This document shows positions 1-9,700 of a stretch of 64,000 nucleotides of DNA, one piece after another (the stretch's first letter is position 1; each line of letters begins with the position of its first letter). A program made the position numbers and the translations under genes. The notes below the pieces were generated by a model. The model did not search any database. It was given only the letters and a program-made list of their open reading frames with translations, and was not told the origin of the DNA. The stretch covers positions 152,501-216,500 of the forward strand of contig NZ_OZ038523.1 in assembly GCF_964036595.1 (NCBI RefSeq), written 5' to 3'. Source of the stretch: Tenacibaculum sp. 190524A05c. GTDB lineage: Bacteria > Bacteroidota > Bacteroidia > Flavobacteriales > Flavobacteriaceae.

Positions 1-1093
1 GTAATTTATTTTCAGCTTTTATTGTAGCTCTACCATTTGAAAGAGCGGCCCAATTATTATCATAGTTGTCCTTTTTGTAAACTATATTACCCCATCTGTT
101 GAATACGATAAGTTCGTTCTTTTCAAATAATTCTAGTCCTTCAAAAACTAAAGTATCGTTTGAACCATCGTCATTTGGAGAGATTAAATAATTATCGCTA
201 CCATCTAATTCAACATCAGAGAATACTGAACCAATAGTGATTACTTCATAATTATCTGGGGTAAATGTTAAAGAAGTAATTCTTCCTTCTGTTAAATCAC
301 CTTGAATATCAACACCTCCTAAATTAATCCATTTGTTTTCAGCTTTACTCCATCCTACAACTCTTAAAAATTGTAATAGAGGTGAGATAGTTTCAACATC
401 ACTAAAAGAATCCCATGTAAGAGTAACTGTCGTCTCAGCAGAACCATCTAAGTCCCAGAACTCGTAACTACTAATATTTTTAAGTATTACCTCTTTTTCC
501 GTTGTTGTAAAAGGATTTGAGAATGTAGAAGGAGTATTAGGGTTTTGAAAGAAATATGCTCCATTAAAATAAGTCTCACTGTTTTGAGTAGGAGTAATCA
601 TAGGTCTTAATCTATCATCATCACCAATTGGGAAAGTAAATTCATTCGTGCTTAAAACTGAAGCATAACCATCAGTGTGTCGATCATCATCTTCTCCAAC
701 AAAAAAGTCATGTCTAATAAAATCTAAAGAGACAGCTACATCGTTTCTTGGAGTGATAACTTTACCATTTATAAATTGAAGTTCATTTGTAATTCCTAAA
801 GAAGTGTTTAATTGTAAGTCATTAACAACATCGATTTCTACATTATTAAAGACAGGTCTATTTAATCCAGATACTACTCTAACGTCATTATCACTGTAAA
901 ATCCTGTGAAACCTTGGTTATCTTCGAATTGACCGTCGTTAATTAAATCAGTATGAAATCCAACTTGAGCGTTGTCATGTAACTGAACTGAACCAAAATT
1001 CTTAAAAGCTGTCTGAGCACTTGTTGAAGAAGATACAAGGATAACTATTAGGTATGCTGAGAAACGCACCAATATTTTAGGGATATGGATCAT
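1..1093 (-). CDS. Secreted protein with T9SS type B C-terminal sorting domain (C-terminus cut by window edge)
   Basis: The frame is open from an ATG at 1093 to the left edge, so the C-terminus is missing. Residues 1-27 look like a signal peptide ending in SSSTSAQ. The middle is a beta-rich region that I do not recognise. Near residues 303-350 the sequence reads SPNDDGSNDTLVFEGLELF followed by NELIVFNRWGNIVYKKDNY. This is the hallmark of the gliding-motility-associated (CHU_C, type B) domain that sends proteins through the type IX secretion system to the cell surface or medium. A consensus-like promoter lies just upstream (1140-1169). It is transcribed the same way as the neighbouring fibre operon, with 226 bp between them, so it is probably a separate unit. 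Sorting class is fairly certain; function is unknown. Confidence 0.85.
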   Translation of the reverse strand, partial: MIHIPKILVRFSAYLIVILVSSSTSAQTAFKNFGSVQLHDNAQVGFHTDLINDGQFEDNQGFTGFYSDNDVRVVSGLNRPVFNNVEIDVVNDLQLNTSLGITNELQFINGKVITPRNDVAVSLDFIRHDFFVGEDDDRHTDGYASVLSTNEFTFPIGDDDRLRPMITPTQNSETYFNGAYFFQNPNTPSTFSNPFTTTEKEVILKNISSYEFWDLDGSAETTVTLTWDSFSDVETISPLLQFLRVVGWSKAENKWINLGGVDIQGDLTEGRITSLTFTPDNYEVITIGSVFSDVELDGSDNYLISPNDDGSNDTLVFEGLELFEKNELIVFNRWGNIVYKKDNYDNNWAALSNGRATIKAENKL

Positions 1094-1139
1094 TTTGTAC
1101 TTATTATGTTTGAAACTTACAACTTCACTGTTGCTGTAA

Positions 1140-1169
1140 CAAAGCTAAGATTAATTCTAGATTATCAAA
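1140..1169 (-). promoter_or_regulatory. Putative Bacteroidota promoter for the T9SS type B gene
   Basis: On the minus strand TTTG (1169-1166) is followed by an 18 bp spacer and TAGCTTTG (1147-1140). This matches the flavobacterial -33 TTG and -7 TAnnTTTG pattern. Transcription would start near 1135, giving a leader of about 40 nt before the ATG at 1093. Confidence 0.55.
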
Positions 1170-1319
1170 CTATTAATTCGATGAATAACAATATTTATCG
1201 GATTAGTTGTATTTTGTTAATAATAACAGAACTGATAAACCGTTAATCTAAGTTTAATAATAAGACACATAATGTTTTAGAAAGTCACATTGTGTAAGAA
1301 AAAAAAAGGTTAAAGGAGG

Positions 1320-2048
1320 TTATCTATATGCAGTGTAAAAAACAACAAGGCTTTCATTTAATATATCATCATTTCTTCCTGCATTTCCTGTTGTACCCAA
1401 GGCGTAGGAAACTCTTATGGTAAAACCACCAGTTTGAGTTCCAGTATTGAAGTCAAATGAATTTAATACTCCTGATAGAATACCTAAATTATTTGCATTT
1501 TGATCGTTATATCTTAATCCAAAGCATTGTGCATTTGAAGAATATCTGGAAATAGAGTTAATAGAACTACCACTTCCTCCTACATAAATCGTACCCTGTT
1601 CAATTGTTGCACCGTCATTTCTTGCGTATCCTTGAGCTGTACCAAAGGCGTTTTGTAACGTTGCCGTGTTTAAACCTCCAGAACCCGCTGAATTAACTCC
1701 AAATCCTTCAACATTTGCATGAGCGACAAAAGTAACTTGGCTTGGTTGAAAAGGTAATCCTGAAATAACTTGATCAAAAGAAGTAGCAGAGCTTCCACCA
1801 GGAGCGTTAATAATAAATGAACCTACATAAACACTTGGAGCAGTTCTTAATGCAACCCAATTTGTTCCATCGTAATAATAAAATATTTTTTCATCTGTAC
1901 TGTAAGCAATAGTTGCCTCAACAGGACCAGTAACAGCAGTAATTTGAGCTGTAGTACCGCTAGGAAATCCAGAGACAGGAGTTCCTGGGAATACTTGAGC
2001 ATTTATTGATACGCTAATGAATAAAAACAGTAAAATTAAATATTTCAT
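1320..2048 (-). CDS. Exported fibre-operon protein with shared leader module and tail-fibre-like head
   Basis: This 242-residue protein has a signal peptide of about 17 residues ending at NAQ. It then carries the module shared by four genes of this operon: QVFPGTPVSGFPSGTTAQI, then ATIAYSTDEKIFYYYDGTNW, to about residue 68. The rest (about 75-242) is Gly/Ser/Asn-rich. It has patterns such as GLPFQPSQVTFVAHANVEG and a late GGFTIRVSYALGT, which recall C-terminal domains of phage tail fibres; that resemblance is by eye only. It is the last gene of the operon, 18 bp after the previous one. No T9SS sorting signal is visible at its C-terminus. It is likely a surface or fibre-tip component. Confidence 0.75.
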   Translation of the reverse strand: MKYLILLFLFISVSINAQVFPGTPVSGFPSGTTAQITAVTGPVEATIAYSTDEKIFYYYDGTNWVALRTAPSVYVGSFIINAPGGSSATSFDQVISGLPFQPSQVTFVAHANVEGFGVNSAGSGGLNTATLQNAFGTAQGYARNDGATIEQGTIYVGGSGSSINSISRYSSNAQCFGLRYNDQNANNLGILSGVLNSFDFNTGTQTGGFTIRVSYALGTTGNAGRNDDILNESLVVFYTAYR

Positions 2049-2066
2049 TTTGTGATTTTCTTTTAA

Positions 2067-3980
2067 TTAAATTCCTTTTTTAATAGCAGTAGTTTTGGTT
2101 AAAATACGTTTTAATAGATTTAAAATCTCTATTTGTCGTTCTTCTGTAGCTTCTATAGTCGAATTTTGGGTCATATTTGTAATATTTAAAGTAGGATTAG
2201 TACCATTTAAGGTTTTTAAAATACCCACATTTTTTTGAAGAATCTTCTTTGCTAGGAAAATAATCTCTTCTTGGTTGATAGAAGTAGAAGGATCTTCTAT
2301 TGGAGCTTGATAAGCAACAAATTGATATATCCCTTGTGGACCGGAAAAATCTTGAATTGTTGCCCAAGTTGTATACCCATCTCTTGTAACTTCTAATCTA
2401 ACTTGATTACTAGCAAATGTAGTTACACTATTACTTGTTCCTGTAAAGTTAGTTTCAGTTAAAAAATCGGTATTTGTATTCAAATCTGTAATTGATAGGT
2501 TAGCACTTATAATATTAGATATAGAAATGAACTTTAAAAATTGTGTAGCATCTTCTAAACCAACATCTAAATTATTTATATCAGCAATTGAAGATGTCAC
2601 GTCCGATTCAACTTTAACAAATTTATCACAAGGAGAAAGAACTGCACTTCCTGATAATATCAATTGATAATCATTTATATCGATTATGTTTTCACTTGGA
2701 GTTGCAAAGAAGGTACTAATATCTGGTTGTGTAAGGTTATTAATTTTATTGAGTTTCAAAAAATCATAGACTTCACATAAAGTTCTATTAGTCGAAATTG
2801 TTAACGTTTTTGCCGCATGATTTATAGTAATTCCAGAATATCCAGCAACCGTTGTGGTATTAGTTTCAGAAATAAATTCATCATCTGTTATAAGAACATT
2901 ATCGGTTATTGGTTGTGTAAAATCTCTAGTTAAAGAATAGTAATTTTTTAAATAATCAGCAACGACTAGGGTAGAAGTACCTCGATCAAAATTTAGACTA
3001 ACAGAATTATCAATTTTAAGAATTTCTTGTGTTGGTATTTCACCATTAGCATCAGTATTTAAGTTATAATCAAAAGAATTTGAATCATTGTTATATAATA
3101 ATACATTGAGGTTATTTAGAGGAGATAAGTTTTCATCAGTTACTAAAACATCATGAGTATAATATTCTTTAACTCTACTCGCAGAACCTGTGTAACCAGT
3201 CCAGCCTGCCGGTTTGATCGGATTAACCAAGAAAAAATCCACACTTCTTTGACTGAACCTCCAGTTAGTCGCAGACCAGTCCATATCGAAGGCTTTAAAA
3301 TCTCCATTAGCACCAGAACCACCTACAATTTGAGTTACACCTCTAAGTTTTAAGTTTCTAATTATTTCGGTATCTCCCGCAGATCTTGCTCCTGGTTCAA
3401 AGTTTAAAGCACTGTTCGCATTAATTGTAATATTTTCTAATGTTGTATTTGTTTGAAAGTGTAAAAAATCCGAACCCCCATAACCCGAAAAGGTAACATC
3501 TTCAAAATTGAAAGTATAGTTTCCATTATTGAAAAAATCACTACGACCACTGGTGACACCTAAAAGATAAAAGACACGTGTAAAATTTGCGGTGTAAGCA
3601 AAGTTATAAGAATGTCCTTTCGCATTACCAGTATAGTGAATGGTTACATCTGTAAAGGTAACAGTAACTCCTGATTGCGGAGCATATCTAAAAATTCCAG
3701 GGAAGTGATAAACAGCATTATTATCGGTTAAAGTTCCACCTCCTTGTATTTTTAATTCGGCTGAAAAAGTTATATCTCTATTAACAACGCTACCTGCGGC
3801 AGGATTAGCTTGTATAAAAGTTCTTAGTTGATCTCCAGTAGTTGGACCCGTTATAAAGATTGTAGCTCGATTACCACCTGGACTTCCTGTTGATGGGGCA
3901 GAGGCGTTAAAGGTAATTTGGCCATAAGCATTAGACATTAATATGATTGAACTAAAGAGAAAAAGTAATCGTTTCATCAT
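2067..3980 (-). CDS. Large exported protein of the fibre operon, unknown fold
   Basis: This 637-residue protein has a signal peptide of about 20 residues (cleavage near NAYG). It lacks the QVFPGTPVSG module found in four neighbours. Residues 40-240 are rich in short beta-type repeats with Asn, Thr and Gly (for example TFTDVTIHYTGNAKG and FNFEDVTFSGYGGSDFLHF), which suggests a right-handed beta-helix. The middle contains a stretch like a carboxypeptidase-regulatory fold (HDVLVTDENLSPLNNLNVLL). The last 60 residues are predicted helical and basic, ending in ILTKTTAIKKGI. ATG codons at 3980 and 3977 are both possible. It lies 8 bp after the preceding gene. I do not recognise the family. A structural or baseplate-like role is inference from context. 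Confidence 0.7.
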   Translation of the reverse strand: MMKRLLFLFSSIILMSNAYGQITFNASAPSTGSPGGNRATIFITGPTTGDQLRTFIQANPAAGSVVNRDITFSAELKIQGGGTLTDNNAVYHFPGIFRYAPQSGVTVTFTDVTIHYTGNAKGHSYNFAYTANFTRVFYLLGVTSGRSDFFNNGNYTFNFEDVTFSGYGGSDFLHFQTNTTLENITINANSALNFEPGARSAGDTEIIRNLKLRGVTQIVGGSGANGDFKAFDMDWSATNWRFSQRSVDFFLVNPIKPAGWTGYTGSASRVKEYYTHDVLVTDENLSPLNNLNVLLYNNDSNSFDYNLNTDANGEIPTQEILKIDNSVSLNFDRGTSTLVVADYLKNYYSLTRDFTQPITDNVLITDDEFISETNTTTVAGYSGITINHAAKTLTISTNRTLCEVYDFLKLNKINNLTQPDISTFFATPSENIIDINDYQLILSGSAVLSPCDKFVKVESDVTSSIADINNLDVGLEDATQFLKFISISNIISANLSITDLNTNTDFLTETNFTGTSNSVTTFASNQVRLEVTRDGYTTWATIQDFSGPQGIYQFVAYQAPIEDPSTSINQEEIIFLAKKILQKNVGILKTLNGTNPTLNITNMTQNSTIEATEERQIEILNLLKRILTKTTAIKKGI

Positions 3981-3988
3981 ATTAATTA

Positions 3989-4393
3989 TTAAGAAAAGGT
4001 TAGACCAGTGATTGTTGTTAAATCTGTAGGCTGAGTTCCAGTTCCCATTGAGAAAGTTTCGTCATTAAGATCTGATTTTGAAAAACGAGAGACCATCCAA
4101 CTTGTTGTATTAATTCTAACAGAGATGTAATAGTAATTTGTGTTTTCAAAGAATAGTTCATTATCAACTACAACTTTGGTGTTATCGCTAAAAAGTTTTA
4201 CCCAATTTGTTCCATCATAATAATAAAATATTTTTTCATCGGTACTATATGCTATGATACTTTCAACTGTAGTAAGTGCAGTTATTTGTGCAGTTGTGCC
4301 TTTGGGATAACCACCAACGGGTTCTCCTGGTAATACTTGACTTGTAACAGAAAAGGAAATGAAAACAACGATAAAGAATATTTGGAATTTCAT
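3989..4393 (-). CDS. Small exported fibre-operon protein with shared leader module
   Basis: This 134-residue protein has a signal peptide of about 18 residues ending SVTSQ. The shared module follows in the variant form VLPGEPVGGYPKGTTAQITA and AYSTDEKIFYYYDGTNW. Only about 65 residues come after it, beginning KLFSDNTKVVVDNELFF, a minimal head with no recognisable domain. It sits 14 bp after the PA14-like gene and 8 bp before the 637-residue gene. Because it is mostly the shared module, it may show the minimum needed for assembly into whatever structure the operon builds; that is inference. Confidence 0.7.
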   Translation of the reverse strand: MKFQIFFIVVFISFSVTSQVLPGEPVGGYPKGTTAQITALTTVESIIAYSTDEKIFYYYDGTNWVKLFSDNTKVVVDNELFFENTNYYYISVRINTTSWMVSRFSKSDLNDETFSMGTGTQPTDLTTITGLTFS

Positions 4394-4407
4394 GAGTAAA
4401 GGTGAGT

Positions 4408-5943
4408 TTATTCTATTGTAAATTGATTAGCGTTTATTGTACTTCCAACGGTATATCCATCAGGATTTGCTCCCCAAGTAAATTCCATGAAATCACCACC
4501 TCCGTTTTCATAATACCAAAATTCAATTTTATGTTTACCAGCTCCTAAATTAACAGTTCCAGATCGAGTTGTAGCACCTTGATCAAACCAGTTTTCTAAA
4601 ACTAAAACTCCGTCAATATAAACTCTTGTACCATCATCGGATCTACCGTTTATAGTAAAATTACCACTGTTTTGAACATTTAGAGTTCCAGTGTACTTTA
4701 AAATGTATCCATCGGTATCTGGAGCAATTGAACTTCTAGATGAGTCATTAAGATTTGCACTCACAATTCCCTGTGTTGAAGAAACTCCTAATGTACGAGG
4801 GTTGTCTATATTTGGTTGTGAAGTATTACTAATATCCCATGTATAATATTGCAAACCATTATTAGTTGTGGTAGTAGAAGATGTGGTACTATTAATTTGT
4901 TGCCAATTTGTACCATCACTTTGAATCCAAATATTAAACTGTCCTATTGAAGTACTAGATGAATTATTCTGATCTTGATAACTAGAAACAGTAATATTAC
5001 CACCGGAAATATTCTTAATAACATAAATCCTACCGGAACATGTATTTGCAGCAGGTAATGTAATGGTTGCATTTGCTGTTACGAGAATTGTATGATGATC
5101 TTCTGTTAAAGTAAGATTACTATTTGTTGAAAGAATAGACTTAGAAACAGATCCTTCTACTTGAAAAGTTGAATTAGCAATATTAAATCCAGATTGAGGA
5201 TCATCGTAATCAGCATCTACTGGTACTTCACCAGTATTTAAGTTTATACCAAATCTAGTTTTAGCGTCTGCAGTATTATTGCTTCCTTGAACTCGAAATA
5301 ATTCTTTATGAAACTGTCCTCTTCTATAATCATATCTTTTAAAGATGATTGGTTCAGCTCCGTCATCTCCAATTATAAACTCTAATCTACCATCATTTGA
5401 AGGACCACCAGAACCAATTTCAAATAAATCAGTAACACCAGAACTTCCTTTTAACCTAAAACTACCATTAGTGGTAGTGAAGAACATTGGTTTATAAAAC
5501 GAAGCTCCAGATGCGGCGAATTGTAAAGCTGCTATACTTCCGTTTCCATTTAAATGTAAAAGTGGTTGATCATTATCTGTATAATCAGGAAATCCTTGCA
5601 CCAAACCTAAAGTTTGTCGTCTTCCAAACTCTAATATAGGTGTGTTGTTCGATCTAATTTGCATTCTTACATCATCAATAGTACCAAGAAAGTTTGTGTT
5701 AGTAGTTGATGCATTTCCATTGAGTAACCAATTATTACCACTAGTTGAGACCCAGTTCGTACCATCATAATAATATATGATTTTCTGATCCGTACTGTAA
5801 GCCATTGTTCCTTCCGGAGGAGATAGTGCGTTTATTTGCGCGGTGGTTCCACTTGGGAGTCCACTAACAGGTGTCCCAGGAAATACTTGAGCAGAAATAT
5901 ATATAGGTAAAATGAAAATAACTAATAATATAAAACTTCTCAT
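4408..5943 (-). CDS. Exported fibre-operon protein with C-terminal PA14-like domain
   Basis: This 511-residue protein has a signal peptide of about 18 residues, then the shared module (QVFPGTPVSGLPSGTTAQI, AYSTDQKIIYYYDGTNW). Residues 75-350 resemble the variable middle of tail-fibre-like proteins, with features such as TITLPAANTCSGRIYVIKNI. Residues about 365-511 look like a PA14 domain: GNFTINGRSDDGTRVYIDG, then VLVLENWFDQG, then GKHKIEFWYYENGGGDFMEF. PA14 domains often bind glycans, for example in yeast adhesins and glycosidases. It is the third gene of the operon (54 bp after the collar-like gene). The PA14 call is by motif. Glycan binding at the cell surface is inference. Confidence 0.78.
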   Translation of the reverse strand: MRSFILLVIFILPIYISAQVFPGTPVSGLPSGTTAQINALSPPEGTMAYSTDQKIIYYYDGTNWVSTSGNNWLLNGNASTTNTNFLGTIDDVRMQIRSNNTPILEFGRRQTLGLVQGFPDYTDNDQPLLHLNGNGSIAALQFAASGASFYKPMFFTTTNGSFRLKGSSGVTDLFEIGSGGPSNDGRLEFIIGDDGAEPIIFKRYDYRRGQFHKELFRVQGSNNTADAKTRFGINLNTGEVPVDADYDDPQSGFNIANSTFQVEGSVSKSILSTNSNLTLTEDHHTILVTANATITLPAANTCSGRIYVIKNISGGNITVSSYQDQNNSSSTSIGQFNIWIQSDGTNWQQINSTTSSTTTTNNGLQYYTWDISNTSQPNIDNPRTLGVSSTQGIVSANLNDSSRSSIAPDTDGYILKYTGTLNVQNSGNFTINGRSDDGTRVYIDGVLVLENWFDQGATTRSGTVNLGAGKHKIEFWYYENGGGDFMEFTWGANPDGYTVGSTINANQFTIE

Positions 5944-5997
5944 ATTGATGTTGTTTATAGGTTGAATTTAATTCATAGTTGTATTAACTACGATATT

Positions 5998-6714
5998 TTA
6001 AAGACCAAGATAAATAAATGTATTTACTACAAGGTATGGTTGGTATCTTTCGAACGATTGATTTGATCCACCACTATTCACAGATACTGTATGATTATGA
6101 TTTCCTGCCGTACTAGTATTAGTAGTCCCATTATTAGCGAAAAAAGTAACATTGGAATCCACATTATTAAAAACTCTAAAAGTTCGAGTTCGTCTGGGAA
6201 TAGTATGTCTGTGGTTACCTGCATTATTAGTGTTACCTGTAAAATTAACGTTAGGTAAATTAGCTTGAGTTAGTGTAGTATTAACTTGTCCACCAGTATC
6301 ACCAATATTTTGTCCTGTATTAGGATGTTTTAAAACTCTGTTAGTTGCATTAGGTAGTGTTCCAGTAAACCCAAGACTATTTGCAGCTGTTTGCGCATTG
6401 GCTGGAAGAGAAGTGATGCTTCGCCCATTTAGAATATACCATCCAGAATGATCTCCTGTTTGAGCACCATATTTCACATCTCCAATTGTATTGGAAGAAG
6501 TATTAAAAGGTACCCAATTACTTCCGTTATAATAGTAAAATATTTGTTCGTTTGTGCTATAAGCAATTGTAGCTTCAACTGGATTTGCTATAGCATTTAT
6601 TTGGGCAGTAGTACCACTTGGGTATCCTGAAACCGGTGTTCCAGGAAATACCTGTGATAATAAAACATTACAGAATAATATACAGAGTATAAAAATTATT
6701 TTTTTTCCAATCAT
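5998..6714 (-). CDS. Exported protein with phage tail-collar-like head and shared leader module
   Basis: The frame opens further upstream, but the ATG at 6714 gives a standard signal peptide (MIGKKIIFILCILFCNVLLSQ), making 238 residues. The shared module follows (QVFPGTPVSGYPSGTTAQI, AYSTNEQIFYYYNGSNW). The head, from about residue 75, has marks of phage tail-collar and microcystin-dependent-protein domains: GWYILNGRSI, a conserved loop with GDTGG, two His pairs (AGNHRHTIPRR and AGNHNHTVSV), and the closing RYQPYLVVNTFIYLGL. In phages such His pairs can bind metal in fibre tips. It follows the collagen-like gene by 11 bp. No phage structural genes are nearby, so this is a recruited domain, not a prophage. 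Confidence 0.8.
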   Translation of the reverse strand: MIGKKIIFILCILFCNVLLSQVFPGTPVSGYPSGTTAQINAIANPVEATIAYSTNEQIFYYYNGSNWVPFNTSSNTIGDVKYGAQTGDHSGWYILNGRSITSLPANAQTAANSLGFTGTLPNATNRVLKHPNTGQNIGDTGGQVNTTLTQANLPNVNFTGNTNNAGNHRHTIPRRTRTFRVFNNVDSNVTFFANNGTTNTSTAGNHNHTVSVNSGGSNQSFERYQPYLVVNTFIYLGL

Positions 6715-6725
6715 ATTATTGTGTA

Positions 6726-9700
6726 TTATAAATCTTCCACTGTAAAGAACCAATTTCTATCTACTAAATACAGGAATACATTACTTCCATATAGTTGAAC
6801 TGTAAAAGTAGTATTTGTTTGTGCCGTTACTTGACCAGTCACCATCAATCCTGTACCACTAAATGCTGTAACATGTACAATATAATTTGCATTTCCTCTA
6901 TCTGGGATTGTTACCGTGTAATTACCTGTACTATTTCTAACTACAGAAGTAACTCCTTGAGATGTAATTAAAGCACCTGTTGTACCATTGACTTTAGCAA
7001 ATGCTTTTATAAAAGTATCACCATCTGCACCTGCTGGTCCTGTAGGTCCAGTTGCTCCATTAATACCATTTGCCCCTGCTGGTCCTTGTGGTCCAGTTAC
7101 ACCGTCAGTTCCGTCTGCACCAGTTGGTCCTTGTATACCTTGAGGTCCTTGCGGTCCCGTTACACCATCAGTTCCGTCTGCACCAGTTGGTCCTTGAATA
7201 CCTTGTGGTCCCGTAACACCGTCTGTACCATCTGCACCAGTTGGTCCTTGAATACCTTGTGGTCCCGTAACACCGTCTGTACCATCTGCACCAGTTGGCC
7301 CTTGAATACCTTGCGGTCCCGTTACACCGTCAGTTCCGTCTGCACCAGTTGGTCCTTGTATACCTTGAGGTCCTTGTGGTCCAGTCACACCATCAGTTCC
7401 GTCTGCACCAGTTGGTCCTTGTATACCTTGAGGTCCTTGCGGTCCCGTAACACCATCCGTTCCGTCTGCACCAGTTGGTCCTTGAGGTCCTTGTGGTCCA
7501 GTCACACCATCAGTTCCGTCTGCACCAGTTGGTCCTTGAATACCTTGTGGTCCAGTTACACCGTCAGTTCCGTCTGCACCAGTTGGCCCTTGAATACCTT
7601 GCGGTCCAGTTACACCGTCAGTTCCGTCTGCACCAGTTGGTCCTTGTATACCTTGAGGTCCTTGCGGTCCCGTAACACCATCCGTTCCGTCTGCACCAGT
7701 TGGTCCTTGAATACCTTGTGGTCCAGTCACACCATCAGTTCCGTCTGCACCAGTTGGTCCTTGAATACCTTGTGGTCCCGTAACACCGTCTGTACCATCT
7801 GCACCAGTTGGTCCTTGAATACCTTGCGGTCCAGTTACACCATCAGTTCCGTCTGCACCGGTTGGCCCTTGAATACCTTGTGGTCCAGTCACACCATCCG
7901 TTCCGTCTGCACCAGTTGGTCCTTGTATACCTTGTGGTCCTTGCGGTCCCGTAACACCATCCGTTCCGTCTGCACCAGTTGGTCCTTGAATACCTTGCGG
8001 TCCCGTTACACCATCAGTTCCGTCTGCACCAGTTGGTCCTTGAATACCTTGTGGTCCAGTCACACCATCAGTTCCGTCTGCACCAGTTGGTCCTTGAATA
8101 CCTTGTGGTCCAGTTACACCGTCAGTTCCGTCTGCACCAGTTGGTCCTTGAATACCTTGCGGTCCCGTAACACCATCCGTTCCATCTGCACCCGTTGGTC
8201 CTTGAATACCTTGAGGTCCTTGCGGTCCCGTAACACCATCAGTTCCGTCTGCACCAGTTGGTCCTTGAATACCTTGTGGTCCAGTCACACCATCAGTTCC
8301 GTCTGCACCAGTTGGTCCTTGAATACCTTGTGGTCCAGTTACACCGTCAGTTCCGTCTGCACCAGTTGGTCCTTGAATACCTTGCGGTCCCGTAACACCA
8401 TCCGTTCCATCTGCACCCGTTGGTCCTTGAATACCTTGAGGTCCTTGCGGTCCCGTAACACCATCAGTTCCGTCTGCACCAGTTGGTCCTTGAATACCTT
8501 GTGGTCCAGTTACACCGTCAGTTCCGTCTGCACCAGTTGGTCCTTGTATACCTTGAGGTCCTTGCGGTCCCGTTACACCATCAGTTCCGTCTGCACCAGT
8601 TGGTCCTTGAATACCTTGCGGTCCAGTCACACCATCAGTTCCATCTGCACCAGTTGGTCCTTGAATACCTTGCGGTCCCGTAACACCATCAGTTCCGTCT
8701 GCACCAGTTGGTCCTTGAATACCTTGCGGTCCCGTAACACCATCAGTTCCGTCTGCACCAGTTGGTCCTTGAATACCTTGTGGTCCAGTCACACCATCAG
8801 TTCCGTCTGCACCAGTTGGTCCTTGAATACCTTGTGGTCCAGTCACACCATCAGTTCCGTCTGCACCAGTTGGTCCTTGAATACCTTGAGGTCCTTGTGG
8901 TCCAGTTACACCGTCAGTTCCGTCTGCACCAGTTGGTCCTTGAATACCTTGCGGTCCCGTAACACCATCCGTTCCATCTGCACCCGTTGGTCCTTGAATA
9001 CCTTGAGGTCCTTGCGGTCCCGTAACACCATCAGTTCCGTCTGCACCAGTTGGTCCTTGTATACCTTGGGGTCCTTGCGGTCCAGTCACACCATCAGTTC
9101 CATCTGCACCAGTTGGTCCTTGTATACCTTGGGGTCCTTGCGGTCCCGTTACACCATCAGTTCCGTCTGCACCAGTTGGTCCTTGTATACCTTGGGGTCC
9201 TTGCGGTCCAGTCACACCATCAGTTCCATCTGCACCAGTTGGTCCTTGAATACCTTGCGGTCCCGTAACACCATCAGTTCCGTCTGCACCAGTTGGTCCT
9301 TGAATACCTTGCGGTCCCGTAACACCATCAGTTCCGTCTGCACCAGTTGGTCCTTGAATACCTTGTGGTCCAGTCACACCATCAGTTCCGTCTGCACCAG
9401 TTGGTCCTTGAATACCTTGTGGTCCAGTCACACCATCAGTTCCGTCTGCACCAGTTGGTCCTTGAATACCTTGTGGTCCAGTTACACCGTCAGTTCCGTC
9501 TGCACCAGTTGGTCCTTGAATACCTTGCGGTCCCGTAACACCATCCGTTCCATCTGCACCCGTTGGTCCTTGAATACCTTGAGGTCCTTGCGGTCCCGTA
9601 ACACCATCAGTTCCGTCTGCACCAGTTGGTCCTTGTATACCTTGGGGTCCTTGCGGTCCCGTTACACCATCAGTTCCATCTGCACCAGTTGGTCCTTGAA

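Noticed and set aside
1320..6714. Prophage or tailocin remnant suggested by tail-collar and tail-fibre-like domains
   Set aside because: All proteins have signal peptides, and there is no integrase, terminase, portal, sheath or lysis gene in the window.
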